A DNA stretch of 64,000 nt from positions 11,420,899-11,484,898 of the forward strand of contig CM055275.1 of assembly GCA_029237695.1 (NCBI GenBank). Reading direction: 5' to 3'. Both the position numbers and the translations under genes were made by a program. Of this stretch, positions 41,074-52,091 are shown in pieces. The stretch is from Conchocele bisecta. Its lineage: Eukaryota > Mollusca > Bivalvia > Lucinida > Thyasiridae. The notes below the pieces were generated by a model, which saw only the letters and a list, made by a program, of their open reading frames with translations, was not told the origin of the DNA and ran no database searches. Numbering within the stretch: the first letter of the stretch is position 1; the number at the start of each line of letters is the position of its first letter.

Positions 41074-44000
41074 AGATGTTCGGTATGTATTCCGTCTGGT
41101 AACACGCGTCTTTTATCGTAGTACGCCGAGAGTCCTAATTTTTTTTTTGACAGTACGTTTTCATAACACCGTCTTTCATTTTAAATCCATCTATTTTTTT
41201 TTTGCGCTACATCAATAATGTGTTTTTCCATCTTCTGTAGTTTCACTTAGTAACTCGTTTATATCTATCCCAATTTAAATTGTTAGTTCATCTTGGACAT
41301 TCCTTTCGCAGAGTTTTTATTAATTTTAATTTGTTCCCAAATTATCTTTAGTGAAATTAAATTTTTTCAATACGAAATAACACTTACTAGATAACGCTAT
41401 CGCCCTATCTCCCGCTAAATTCCAATTTTGAAAAGTCCGGAGGGTTCTCTTTCGCTCCCATTTATCCCAAGCCAACCATTTATTTTTTTCTTTTTCAAAC
41501 TCGTCTAGTAAGTTAGGTCTAATCAATTCCTCTATCGTTTTTTCCACTAACTCCTATATACATACTATCTGTATCCATCTGTATTAATTCAAAGTCTTCT
41601 CTTTTTATGTATTTATCTTAGAAATTCGTAGTAAAATTCCAACATTCTCAATTTAAGCTAGTTGATAAACGTATTACCACAATGGAATGGTCTCTTTAGC
41701 GCACACCTGGGTGGGTCTTGAAGATATTTCGTACGCATATCCTATCTCTTCCAAATCATCAAAGAATGCAGATCTTAAACGCTTTGTCAACACAGTTTTC
41801 GTCTTGTGTATATGTCGTATTTAAATGTCTTCTCCGTTGCCTCTATCATTTTTTCCACAACACGAATTGCCTAATAATTTCATTATATCGCTACTGGTTT
41901 TGGTTTCTTATTTGGTTCTACATCGCCTGTTCGTCTTGCGGCTGTGTAACTTCTTTTAGCGAACCATTCGAAGGGTTTACCACTTAATATAATCTATAAC
42001 ACGATGAACTCCCGTTATTTCTAGGCCGTGTTTTAAATACCATTTCAACAGGTGGCTGCGTACAGCAATACTTAGTGGCGGTCATAGATCCCACCAATTT
42101 TCTTCCATTTCCTCTAGTTCTTCCAGTATCTTCCAAATATTTTTAACTATGTGTGGGAACTTCATCAACCTCTTACTTCTCTGTTTATAAATAAATATTG
42201 GGGACATTTCAGGAAAACTTATGTTTTAAGTTGTGTGGAACTTCTATATCCACCTCCACAAACCCAAACCACCGTCTCCAGATAAAACTCTTTTACAAAA
42301 CTTTTTATTTTTAATAAATTTTTAGGGTTATGTGGGGTATCTATATGGTGTATAGTTTCTCTCACCACATCGGCATCTCTTTATTTAACGTAGAGTTAAA
42401 TATAACGCGATTTGCATTCGTACCCCAAAACAGCCTTGCAAGGTTTGTTACTTTCAATTTGATCTAATATTGGAAACACCGGCTTCTGCATAGCGTGTAA
42501 ATACTATTGATGGACCACCAACTAGAGCGTCTTCATCATTTCGTATGTTTCTTCTTTTGGTGCATATAGAGCATCCTCCGGTATAATCGTCTTTGAAGAT
42601 TTTTGTTCTTTTAATGGTTCCTCTCAATAAATATTGTTATAGCTACTCCAGGTAGTGGTTTACCGCATCTTTGAAAATATCCACACCTCTGTGTTTATAA
42701 AATTCACACATTTTTTCCACCGCTTCTAGGAACGGTGCTACATCTAAATCGTTATAATATTTCAACCAATCTCTGAAAGTTTTCATATTATTTTCTTCGA
42801 AAATTCTACGACATTTGACTTAATTCTGTTTCATCTATTAACATTTTCCCAGATAGTTTTTGGAATACCAATTCTCTATATCCGGTAGTCCTGGGTAATC
42901 CAGTTTGTCTGGAGAATCGAACCACTCATAAGAAAGAAAGATTTCTGTCCTTTGCAGTCGTAGGCTTTTATCCAACTATCATAACTTACACCAGGTCCTA
43001 GATAAAGTATTACATCAAGAAATCTAAATTCTGGAGTAAATAGAAATATTGTTGAGTTTGCACGTTTTCCGACCATTACTTTCTTTGTTGTTGATGTCAG
43101 TTCGCCTACTAGGTATTTCTTTATTAAGTTTATATCGGACTTACTGCTGTTAAAACCTCTATAACCGGTAATTGCTCTATCCACTGTTACGATCTTGGCG
43201 ATTTGGTTTTTACGTAATATTCCGTATAAACTTATATCTTGACCACAACTTCTTCTCTTATAGCTTTTCCCCTGACTTTCAAATCTTCTACGAATTTTCT
43301 ATAAGTTTTGCGGGAATCTTTATCACAAATATGAGTTACTGTTCCTGAGAAATTATCTCCTATACTAACGCTTGCCGGAACGTGCTCAGCTTCGTTACTC
43401 TAAACTATTACCGGTAGTTTCAACTTCTGGCTGGAGATACGCCTCCAAAATCGTATACTATCTGATTATGGATAAAGAGTAGTGTCACAACCGATCTTTA
43501 TATCTTTACCCGTTCTTTGGAATTCGCATTCCCACATAACTACTAGGTTGAATTCTTTGCTTTTTCTAATAACTTTATCACTTCTCATTGTGGGATGCGC
43601 TTCTTCTTTTTTATGCTTTGCATGAATCTCACATCCCGTGCCAGTAACAGCGGTGATATTGATATACGGTATTGGTTTCTGGACAGTATCCATCTACCGG
43701 AGCTCCTAAAATCCATTCTTTCACCTCCGTGTCCGCACTGTTCGTGGTGAATGTGAATTCCCTCCCGCTTTTCCACAGAATACATCCAATCGATCGCCCA
43801 TAACTGTTAGAACCTTTTGGGTAAAACGCTTTCTCGAACGACGAACGCGGGCGCTCTAAATAATTACCATCACATACTATTTTTGTCTCACCTTTCATAC
43901 ATTTTGGTCCGTGTCTCTTCATATTACTCGCTTTCGTGAATTTCTGTTTGCAATTATCGCAGGCGTAAATTTTAGATAGGTTTTTAAGGTTTTTTATCAG

Positions 44001-45120
44001 AAATGCGTGATTATTAAACAGTCCTATTGTCATTGGTTTATTACCTATTGCCTTATAGTGTGCTGGTACCTTTTCAACCACCATACATTACATTCGGTGG
44101 GTTGATATACTTCTATACCGATTTTAAAAAACTCTTCAACCTTTTTCAGATCTGAAAAAGGAATTGGTGAAACCACATTACTACCAAAATATTGCTTACT
44201 AAGTTCTTTCGCCTTTTTTCTGTACATCTGTCGGGTCTTTTATCTGTCATATGCATAGCTAGACACCTGAACAGACAAAGGTCGTCATTATACTTATCTA
44301 AAGAATACATACCTTTTTTATTCTTCAGCCATTCTGGAAGTTCTCTCCTGCCGCTTCTTTGGATTGTAGTCCCAAATCTATTCCCCTACTACCCTGTATT
44401 AGCTTTACGAAAACCTCTACCCATCTTACAAACTTCCACTTTGTATTTGGTCTGTCTATTTTATCGGACATTATTCGTGTTTGCTCCTTATCTGACAGCC
44501 ATTTTTTAACGGTTTTCATTGATGATAGTGGTTCGCTACCACCGAGATTTTTGTGAAATATTATAGTTTTAGGTTTTCCATTTTTAATTTCCTCCATATG
44601 TTCTATCTTGTAAGAATATGAATATCTCAAATAAAAATTGGTTGTTAGATACGGAGCGAGTTTATCGGACATGCGTTCAGACTCGTTAATGTTAATGTTT
44701 TTACGAAAGGATAATGTAACTACCCGTCTTCCATTTTCTACCTTTTCCAATGTTTCATCGTGAGCCCCCAATATTTCTTCACCTTTTTCCACTATCGCGC
44801 TAACGATAGATTTTTTCTTATTATTATTTTGGCGTCTAATTTGGGACAAATTATTTGTGCTTGAAGGTTTGATTACACTAGCCCTTAACCCCGCAATACT
44901 TTCTTTTTGAATTCTGTTACCAACTTCCTCCGCTTTGGATATATCATTAAATGCCCCTCTTTTATAGGCGCGGGTAAACCGCTTATAAACGCCTCATTCT
45001 TTGTGGCATTTATCAGCTTTGTCAACCCCCTAACTCTCAACGTTTACTATAAGTAATCCCTAGAGATTCGGCTTCTCTTCTCAAACTTTCTATTTCTGCT
45101 CTAGTTTCTGACGTTATCAT
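41070..45120 (-). CDS. protein-primed family B DNA polymerase, frameshifted
   Basis: About 1,350 codons, start ATG 45,120 (MITSETRAEIESLRREAESL), end TAA at 41,070. From the N-terminus: a SAP-like helical start; an intact 174-residue frame (44,849-44,325); a C2H2-like finger CDNCKQKFTKASNMKRH (about 43,950); then VDGYCPETNTVYQYHRCYWH (43,690), a signature of polinton polymerases; exonuclease-region text FRFLDVILYLGPGVSYDSW (43,030) and GFNSSKSDINLIKKYL; palm motif A near 42,400, disrupted by indels; and motif C DTDSMYI with DTDS at 41,564-41,575, intact. It ends with YYDKRRVLPDGIHT. Frames are good to about 43,600 and worse below. Replicates the element using a protein primer. Confidence 0.88.
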
Positions 45121-45235
45121 ATTTTCTGTAATATACTTTTGTATAACCTATGAAATTTATCTGTTCAATTGGTCTTGAAAACATTATGTTTTTTTCACTT
45201 CTAATTGAATATAAACATAAACATATACATATATA
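45121..45235. promoter_or_regulatory. divergent promoter region, PolB / zinc-finger gene
   Basis: A 115-bp AT-rich gap between divergent ATGs. It holds TATGTTTTTTTCACTTC and TAATTGAATATAAAC, close to the TIR-internal CATGTTTTTTTCACGTCC and CAATTGAACATATAAA (27,948-27,976), which precedes the leftmost genes. The shared sequence suggests a common promoter type. Confidence 0.45.
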
Positions 45236-45550
45236 ATGGAGTGTGAGACTTGTTGTAAGACGTTTACGCGTAAAGACTATCTACGAAGGCATCTAGCGAG
45301 ACGTAGAAAGTTTCCTTGTGTCCCCCCGCAATTTCAATGCCCCAGATGCCCTTGTAAATTCGTTAGTGCCCAAACTCTTTGTAGACATAAGCAACTACGC
45401 TGCCCTGTGGCTACAGGTGAACGTGGTAGACTAGAGCTGGTAGAATTAATTGCTGATCTACGGAATCAATTAGCTATATCGGAGGAGGAAAATATGGTGT
45501 TGGAATATAGACTATTGCGCGAGGACGCATTTAAATCAGAAACTTATTAG
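45236..45550 (+). CDS. C2H2 zinc-finger protein with coiled-coil tail, intact
   Basis: A 104-residue complete frame. Finger 1 is CETCCKTFTRKDYLRRHLAR; finger 2 is CPRCPCKFVSAQTLCRHKQL with following CP. The C-terminal half (RLELVELIADLRNQLAISEE, then ENMVLEYRLL) is a leucine-zipper-like coiled coil. It lies between PolB and the right TIR and diverges from PolB. Small zinc-finger plus zipper proteins are probable DNA binders; regulating the element's promoters is inference. Confidence 0.75.
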   Translation: MECETCCKTFTRKDYLRRHLARRRKFPCVPPQFQCPRCPCKFVSAQTLCRHKQLRCPVATGERGRLELVELIADLRNQLAISEEENMVLEYRLLREDAFKSETY

Positions 45551-45609
45551 AATAAATTCATAAATTGGTGTCAAAAATAAATCCTTTTTAAGACTATTGT
45601 TTTATCTGG

Positions 45610-45791
45610 TCAATTGGACGTGAAAAAAACATGATGTATTTATGACACCAATTTTGAATATTTCGTGGTTGGTGGGAGACAATTTCATCGTTAACTATTT
45701 TTTTGATTTTTTGGGGGTGGTGGAGTAGTATAGAGGGTGGAGAAATGATGCCACCGTTAGGTGGTATCATTTTGACTCCCTCTATACTACT
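45610..45791. repeat. Maverick right terminal inverted repeat
   Basis: The inverse of 27,788-27,969 with no difference seen over 182 bp. The outer 68 bp (45,724-45,791) form the same foldback. Confidence 0.95.
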
Positions 45792-45829
45792 GGGTATTTA
45801 AGCAAATATGCACCTTATCTGGAGCACTG
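45792..45829. mobile_element. CTCCAGATAAGG MITE, right end (split by Maverick)
   Basis: GGGTATTTAAGCAAATATGC, then CCTTATCTGGAGCACTG, followed by AGGTAA (45,830-45,835). Continuous with 27,476-27,787 when the 18-kb insertion is set aside, by comparison with 50,985-51,046. Confidence 0.87.
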
Positions 45830-46255
45830 AGGTAAAACAATAAATTTCTTAATAACCAATTTACCTGGATTGCTTAGTTGTGGGTGTGGTGCATTAGGTG
45901 CCACAAGTCTAATATAACAGCAGTCTCCAGTTGCCATTTCATCAAAATTGCTGAGTACGCTTTGAGGGAGAAATTTTCAATTTACGGATAAATTTAATTA
46001 CTCCCTAAAAGCAGGGGCGTAGCCAGGAGGCAAACGATGTGCAGGCCCGGGAAACAAATGTCGAGCAAGCGTAGCGTGGGAGGCGGTTAGGGGGGTGGGG
46101 CGGGGGCATGCCCCCCGGAATATTTTTTATGAGGATGCAATTTCCTGCATTCTGCTGCATTTTAAAGACCAATTCGGACTGAATTGAATGCCAGTTTTTA
46201 CAACAAAAACACAAGATAATACACCGTTCTCCTTGGCTATACATGTACATGACCT
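45830..46255. other. intergenic with MITE fragment
   Basis: Contains AGTACGCTTTGAGGGAGAAATTTTCAA (45,953-45,980 region), a fragment of the AAAGTATACTTTG MITE family, and a GC-rich GGGGTGGGGCGGGGGC stretch near 46,092. No gene. Confidence 0.4.
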
Positions 46256-46563
46256 GTAGCCGATTTCATCAAAATTGCAAAGTATACTTTCCTAGCAAAG
46301 TACACTTTGAGGGAGCAATCATTGATTTTTCCGAAATGCATTATTTCATGCAGAACTAACGATTGCATATATTTGATGATTAAAACTATGCAGAATTATT
46401 ATACTGAATTTATTACATTATCACAGCCAATTTTGGCTGTGATAATGTAATAAATTGAGTATAATAAAAATTAATAAATTTATTCTAAAATTGAAAATTT
46501 CTCCCTCAAAGTATACTTTGCTAGGAAAGTATACTTTGCGATGTTGGTGAAATAGGCTCCTGA
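46256..46563. mobile_element. foldback MITE, AAAGTATACTTTG family, copy 2
   Basis: Ends TGTAGCCGATTTCATCAAA and GGTGAAATAGGCTCCTG are inverted. The apex ACATTATCACAGCC/GGCTGTGATAATGT matches the copy at 24,799. Confidence 0.83.
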
Positions 46564-47434
46564 CTAGGCCTATCTGCTGATAATCTGCTGAGTGTGATGT
46601 ATTTGAAATGGGTTGAAGGTATGATAACTACTACATGTATATATTATTATAGGTCTATATAGGCCTAGGACGTGTAGGCCTATTTAATATCTCGGGTTAT
46701 ATTTTATTTTAGTCAAAACGATGTACAGGCCCGGGCCTTTTGGCCTAATGGCAGCTACGCGCCTGCTAAAAGTATACTTAGCTAGATAAACATGCTTAGC
46801 AATTTTGGTGAAATATTCTACTGGACGTGTTCCTTGACTTTGAAAATGGGAAAAAATTATCAAAACTGAAAATTGCCGATAGGCAAGAGGGGATATAGCG
46901 TTAGTCCATGTACGTACATATATGCATATGTTAGTAACACCTTTCATTTTTCAAATAATATTAAATTATAGGAAAATTTAAGAATGCGCCTTCTTTTTAT
47001 TTCGTGAAATTTGGTTCAATATCGATTTTATTGCAAAAAAAGAAATTTCCCCATGTTCTTCAGAGTCAAGATGGCTATGGTGATAGAACATTGCGAATCT
47101 TTTCTGATTTCAGAAATAGTTGACTGTTTTTCAAAATTTAACTTGTGTTTCTTAGTTGGATCAATTCCAAGCAATCCAGCCACGTTTCTGAGTTAACTTC
47201 CATTATTTTTTTTACTTGTCCCCCATCTCCTCCCATCTCCTCCCATCTCCTCCACCTCCTTTTGTTCCATGTTAAATTCCAGTCAACTCAATTTTTCGTA
47301 ATAAAATCAATATTTTACCAAATTTTATGAAATGAAAAGAGGGCTCATAATTTAATATTATCTAAAACAAATTATTGTTTTTGCATTGTTCTTATAGCCG
47401 TTCAATTTGGACAGGTTTCATGAAACAGACAGTA
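46564..47434. other. intergenic, fragments only
   Basis: A further AAAGTATACTTAGCTAG fragment at 46,768 and TGTTAAATTCCAG plus ATAAAATCAATATT pieces (47,265-47,320), similar to 11,060-11,180, are seen. No gene. Confidence 0.4.
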
Positions 47435-48031
47435 GTTTTATTTGAATGTAGGACATTTGCCCCCCGGACATTTGCCCCCCAGTCCAAAAATGGCAGGGTG
47501 GACAATTGCCCCCCAGTCGAAATGTAGGGGCGGACATTTGCCCCCCAGTTGAAATGGCAGCTAGGACATTTGCCCCCAGTCAATATGTAGGGGTGGACAT
47601 TTGCCCCCCAATGGAAATGGCAGCTAGGACATTTGCCCCCCAGTCGAAATGGCAGTTAGGACATTTGCCCCCTAGTGAACAATTTGAGGTATGACAAGGT
47701 GTGACAATATTACAACACATTTCCAAACAACCAGTTTATTTGAGCATAAATTTGTGATCAAGTGTAAAACAGATAATAGATTAACGTCAATATCAACACA
47801 ATCTTGGCATGATTGTCAATGTTTGTGATCAAGTACTATGAACTACCATGATAATACTCATTATTTCGATGTCTCGTGAAATTAAAACAGATAACAGATT
47901 AATGTCAATGTCAACACACTCTTGGCATGATTATCAATGTTTGTGATCAAGTACTATGAAATTCGAACAAATAACAAATGTCACATTATAGCACATCAGT
48001 ATAGTAGCACGTTTTAGAGTTACATTGTCAA

Positions 48032-49334
48032 TTAGACGAATCGGACGGAATGTCCGACCGCTCTAAGGAAGTCGCGCACATCCTTCTCACCAGCATCAAA
48101 GTCCTGGCACAGTTGTTTAAGTCTATCCTGCAGATTTCTCGTCTCGCGGCGGACACGTTTACGTGTTGGGGCACCCTGTCTCACTCGCTCCACTTCTGTG
48201 ATCACGTTGAGTTGATCCTTCTGTGTACACTGAATAGTATGCCAGAGTCCGGGATTTTTATGTCCTACAAGGTGGCTGAACGAGTTGTTCCACGCCTCAC
48301 ATTTGTTGTTGGTCCGGGAACCATCTTCTAGAGTGACCTGGTTCACGTTCCATTTATCAATCGCATACTTCGGACTCGTTCGCTGTAATGTGATGCGTCC
48401 CCTGGCCCCATCACAGACTTGTACGGTCCACTCACAAAGTTGGTGTCGAAGTACTCGGTGAGGTCTTCCAGTGCCGGTGGGGTGACAGTCTTCAGATAGC
48501 GCATACCATCCTGGACGCGGCTAGGTGGCAGGAACTCAAGCCCATCGAGCATGCCACAGTACTGTTTCACTTCATCATCTTCTTTGTAGAGAGTTGAAAG
48601 TCCTTCACTCTGTACCCGCCGCCATGTACACTGAGTAAGGTGGTAGAAACATCCCTGGATTCGGACATGGCATCCCAACATAGATGCGACTGCGCCGTGA
48701 ATACCCAGTTCAAAGTCGCAAGTCAGGACGGCCGGATCAGGTGTGAGTTGAACAGCATCGCAGGCGTTCAAGACGGCGGTGAATACTTCCTCGTAGCTAG
48801 ACTGTTGTTTGTCCGGAAGGAAAGCGTAGACACAGGTCAGAGTCACATCGTTCACTCGGCGCGAATGACAAACAGCTGTGTAAACTGCCTAGGCGCAGTG
48901 CGAATGTCCCGTCAACAAACCAATGGGAGCTATCACAGAGATGTTTAAGTCCTAGTTCTGTCGCAAACACAATTACACGGCCGTCGTTGGATTGTCCTTC
49001 TACATAGTTGTCGTAGATCAGGGAAGGGGAGTTTGTCTGGACCACCTGTCGTCTCGAATGCCTCTGGTAGCTCAGGGATGTCGTTGATGCTGGTTGGCTC
49101 TGGTGGGGTGTTTCCACGCTTCAGACGTCGAACTGCGCGTTTGATAGTATCAGTTTTCCCCGCTGCTACTCTCACGCCAACTGGGTGCTGAGTGAGTTTG
49201 TCGGATATGAGTTGGCCAGGGTTTCCACGGTTGTTGGTGACATGTTGTTTTATGTCTTGCCGAACCTTCATTGCCGCGATAGCATACGCGTCGCTGTCGT
49301 GAGAGTGTGGTGTCGCTGAGCTGATCGTGGTAAT
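48032..49334 (-). pseudogene. MULE transposase, main exon, frameshifted
   Basis: Begins after an acceptor at 49,335-49,340 and reads through SDAYAIAAMKVRQDIKQHVT, GQLISDKLTQHP, then in a second frame VIVFATELGLKHLCDSSHWF with VDGTF (first catalytic Asp), and in a third frame VLTCDFELGIHGAV (D/E motif) and GCFYHLTQCTWRRVQ (the C-x2-H element of the MULE family). A fourth frame has SRTNNKCEAWNNSFSHLVGH and a C-terminal coiled coil. Breaks are near 49,040, 48,865 and 48,350. The frames outside the breaks look well preserved, so inactivation is recent or partly a sequencing artefact. Confidence 0.85.
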
Positions 49335-49624
49335 CTGTAATAAAAATGAATTACAATGATAAAACCGATAAAAAATGAAACGAGATATATTTTGATGAAT
49401 GCATAGAACTCAGTATGCTCTCTGAAAATAGTCATATATTTTATATTAAATATAGCAATTTATATAAATATATTTCATGAAATTACGCAGGTACCTAATA
49501 GTACAAAATTACAAGACGTGTCTGATATTTTCCAATAGTCACATTAGTACTATAATACAACCAACACGACTTGGAAGTTGTAAATTGTAACCATTGTCCG
49601 CTAACAAACTACATTTATATTTAC

Positions 49625-49778
49625 CATTGAGTCAGTAGTAAGTGTCCCCTTGCAAGAGGCACTCTTGCGTTTGGAGCATTCCCAGTGGATAGTGGAGATA
49701 CGGCTCTTCTTCTTAGTATACGAGTAAACCCTCGTATAGTAGCTTCTCAGCCCCTCTAGTACTGGTAGTCAGTTCCAT
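49625..49778 (-). pseudogene. MULE FLYWCH zinc-finger exon
   Basis: A minus-strand exon from ATG 49,778 (MELTTSTRGAEKLLYEG) to the donor ATG/GTAAAT at 49,625. It contains KKKSRISTIHWECSKRKSAS with CKGTLTT, the W-x-C ... C part of a FLYWCH domain, which binds transposon DNA ends. One frame change is needed near 49,725. A 290-bp intron separates it from the transposase exon, in phase 0. Confidence 0.72.
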
Positions 49779-49975
49779 CGTGGTATGAGATTTGTAGTAA
49801 TGCAGTAGACAATTCCATGGCTAATATACTGCATGAACCTTTAATTAGTTTCACTCAATTCTACAAGTTTTTCACTTTAAGAATTCATCTATTAAACTCA
49901 TTATATCTAATTAAATAATGAATCAGTATGTGTCACTTTAATAACAATCAAAGACTTTTAACTCATGATATTAGT

Positions 49976-50345
49976 TCAAACTTTTGCTAATTATGTGAAT
50001 GGATATCATAGGTAATCAGTGTTTAAAGCTAATCAGTAATCACACCCAATTTACTTTGATGTCTTTGATAATTAAGTATCATGGTACACTTCATACAAAA
50101 CTTTTGCTAATTATGTGAATGGATATCATTAGGTAATCAGTGTTTAAAGCTAATCAGTAATCACACCCAATTTACTTTGATGTCTTTGATAATTAAGTAT
50201 CATGGTTACACTTCATACAATACAACTTTTGCTAATTATGTGAATGGATATCATTAGGTAATCAGTGTTTAAAGCTAATCAGTAATCACACCCAATTTAC
50301 TTTGATGTCTTTATGATATTAAGTATTCATGGTACACTTCATACA
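49976..50345. repeat. three tandem ~122-bp repeats inside the MULE
   Basis: Copies begin at about 49,976, 50,098 and 50,222 with ACTTTTGCTAATTATGTGAA, and share AGGTAATCAGTGTTTAAAGC and GATAATTAAGTATCATGG. They lie between the FLYWCH exon and the TIR, where the promoter would be. Confidence 0.85.
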
Positions 50346-50696
50346 ATATGTCTACTACCCATTTACGACTTGCAAATGTCTTAGCTGCCATTTCGACTTT
50401 GTGGGGGGCAAATGTCCTAGCTGCATCCAGTTGCCGGGGGGCAAATGTCCGCCCCTACATTTCGACTGGGGGGCAATTGTCCTAGCTGCCATTTCAACTG
50501 GGGGGCAAATGTCCACCCTGCCATTTTTGGACTGGGGGGCAAATGTCCGGGGGGCAAATGTCCATATCCCGTTTTATTTGTCTCATTAAATGAATGAATC
50601 AGAAATGAATGTCTAGTTGTCATGGAAATAGTTTGCAGTAAATTATTATGTATATGTGTGGTTGTGACTGGAGAAATGGGGCTCAGGGCTCGCGTT

Positions 50697-51046
50697 CGAG
50701 ATAAGGAATTAGTAATAGAGTATTTTCACTCCATCATATCTGAAGCAATTGGGTATTTCAATATTTTAATTGGGTAAAATAAAATCACACTACTGTTTGC
50801 ACATCAACAGACAGCAATTATTGAATAGTTGGCTTCGAAATGAAAACCTGTCTTGACATTGATGTGTTTTCATGGAAAATAAGAAAAATATGCTATATTT
50901 GTGGTCTGTTTATTGTTTTCTGTAGCATGATAAAGGTACCACAAATTTGTTATTGCTTTTTGATACTCGCTACTTCTGATTTCAATTGGGTTTTTGGCAA
51001 TTTTAATTGGGTATTTACGCAAATACGCAGCTTATCTGGAGTTCTG
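50697..51046. mobile_element. CTCCAGATAAGG MITE, complete copy
   Basis: CGAGATAAGGAATTAGTAA to GCTTATCTGGAGTTCTGG. Contains the undisturbed target TTTTAATTGGGTATTTACGC (50,999-51,018), the empty-site equivalent of the Maverick integration point. Confidence 0.8.
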
Positions 51047-51067
51047 GGGGCTTATTGATTATTTTTT

Positions 51068-51143
51068 TTCTCGAAAATTGTAATTTTTTATCGCCAATTG
51101 CGAGTCGCAATTGGCGATATAAAATTACAATTTTCGAGAAAAA
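51068..51143. repeat. perfect palindrome
   Basis: TTTCTCGAAAATTGTAATTT and TTATCGCCAATTGCGA are mirrored exactly by the following bases, a 70+ bp hairpin with almost no loop. Confidence 0.85.
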
Positions 51144-51419
51144 AGATTTTTTTTATTTCCCCAGCGGAATCCCTGCTACACTGGTCATAAAACCCATAAT
51201 GATAATGATATAAATTGCTTGTTACAAACATGACAGATGCTTTACTGACTGAACTGTGAACATTGAAGATCCTGATCAGACTGTGCGGATGCACAGGCTG
51301 ATCTGGATCTACACTGGTCACAAAAACCCATAAGCCCCATTTCTCCAGTCACTGCCACATATTTCTTTGTCTGTAGCTGTCTCTAATGCACATTAGTGTT
51401 ATATTCTATCGAGGCAGTG

Positions 51420-51735
51420 CATTTTTGTCGAGCCCGCTTGCGGAAAACGATACATAGTGATCACAATGACGTCCGGGTGTCCGTCCGTCCGTGCACCCGA
51501 ATGGGTACTAATGTTGGGTACAAAAGTACCCAATAAATGCTCTTCTGTGTGTTGGGCAAGCTTTTTAGGGATCTTCTTGGGTAGGGTTATTGTTTTGTTG
51601 GGTACTTGTTTATACAGTAAAAACCCAACAAGTATCCATTTGTAGGAACGTCCGTCTGTCCGAAATCTGCGTTTTATAAAGTTTTTAAAAATACCATCAA
51701 ATGCCTCGGCGGGCTCGACATGCGGACCGCGGCCA
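51420..51735. repeat. short pearl-like element, TCGAGCCCGC family
   Basis: Left TTGTCGAGCCCGCTTGCGG and right CCTCGGCGGGCTCGACATGC are inverted. A CCGTCCGTCCGTGC tract lies at 51,480. A related element is at 58,575-58,735. Confidence 0.6.
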
Positions 51736-51754
51736 TCTGGTTCAATTATTTGAA

Positions 51755-51960
51755 TCAATTTGTGGCTGAGTGACTGGAGATATTGGGCTTATGACACTTG
51801 TGACCAGTGTAGCTCCTGATCAAATAGCCGACGCTGCATAACAATAACATATCCATATAACAATATACATGTATATCGTTTGTTAAATGCACAAGAGGTG
51901 TTGAATCTACACTGGTCACAAAACCCATAAGCCCCATTTCTCCAGTTACAGCCACATTTA
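51755..51960. mobile_element. palindromic MITE, GTGACTGGAGAAATGGGGC family
   Basis: A ~205-bp compact copy. TGGCTGAGTGACTGGAGATA and CATTTCTCCAGTTACAGCCA, and inner CACTTGTGACCAGTGTAG and CTACACTGGTCACAA, are inverted. Confidence 0.75.
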
Positions 51961-52091
51961 ATTGGTCACCTGAACATTATGTTGCTATCAAAACATTATA
52001 AAGTATGATAATTAAAATATTTTAATTCAGACCTCGATAAATTCTTAATTTTCCACTCATCCTGATTGGATTACAACTCGTACATATGTTT

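Larger units (their letters stand above)
27788..45791. mobile_element. Maverick/Polinton-type virus-like transposon, 18.0 kb
   Basis: Terminal inverted repeats of 182 bp at 27,788-27,969 and 45,610-45,791 match base for base and begin AGTAGTATAGAGGGAG. The element is flanked by GGGTA (27,783-27,787 and 45,792-45,796). Inside are family B DNA polymerase, integrase, packaging ATPase, capsid-type genes, a fibre-like gene and a zinc-finger gene, which together define Mavericks, large self-synthesising elements related to adintoviruses. No adenain-like protease was recognised. Most long frames are broken, so this copy as read is probably not autonomous, unless the breaks are base-calling errors. 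Related MITE copies at 16,713 and 50,697 lack the insertion and show the empty site. Confidence 0.93.
47444..50570 (-). mobile_element. Mutator-like (MULE) transposon, 3.1 kb
   Basis: Flanked by the 9-bp duplication GTTTTATTT (47,435-47,443 and 50,571-50,579). Both ends are built from tandem ~33-bp units around GGACATTTGCCCCCCAGT (47,451-47,670; inverted at 50,384-50,563). Outer units are identical over about 50 bp between the two ends. Inside are a FLYWCH exon and a MULE transposase exon on the minus strand. TSD length, TIRs and transposase agree on the superfamily. Confidence 0.9.
50660..51362. mobile_element. palindromic MITE, GTGACTGGAGAAATGGGGC ends, with nested insertion
   Basis: Left GTTGTGACTGGAGAAATGGG and right CCCATTTCTCCAGTCACTGC are inverted ends. 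The CTCCAGATAAGG MITE is nested inside at 50,697. Confidence 0.65.

Noticed and set aside
48050..48948. Plus-strand frames in the MULE
   Set aside because: The minus strand carries the transposase motifs (VDGTF, CDFELG, C-x2-H), so these are shadows.
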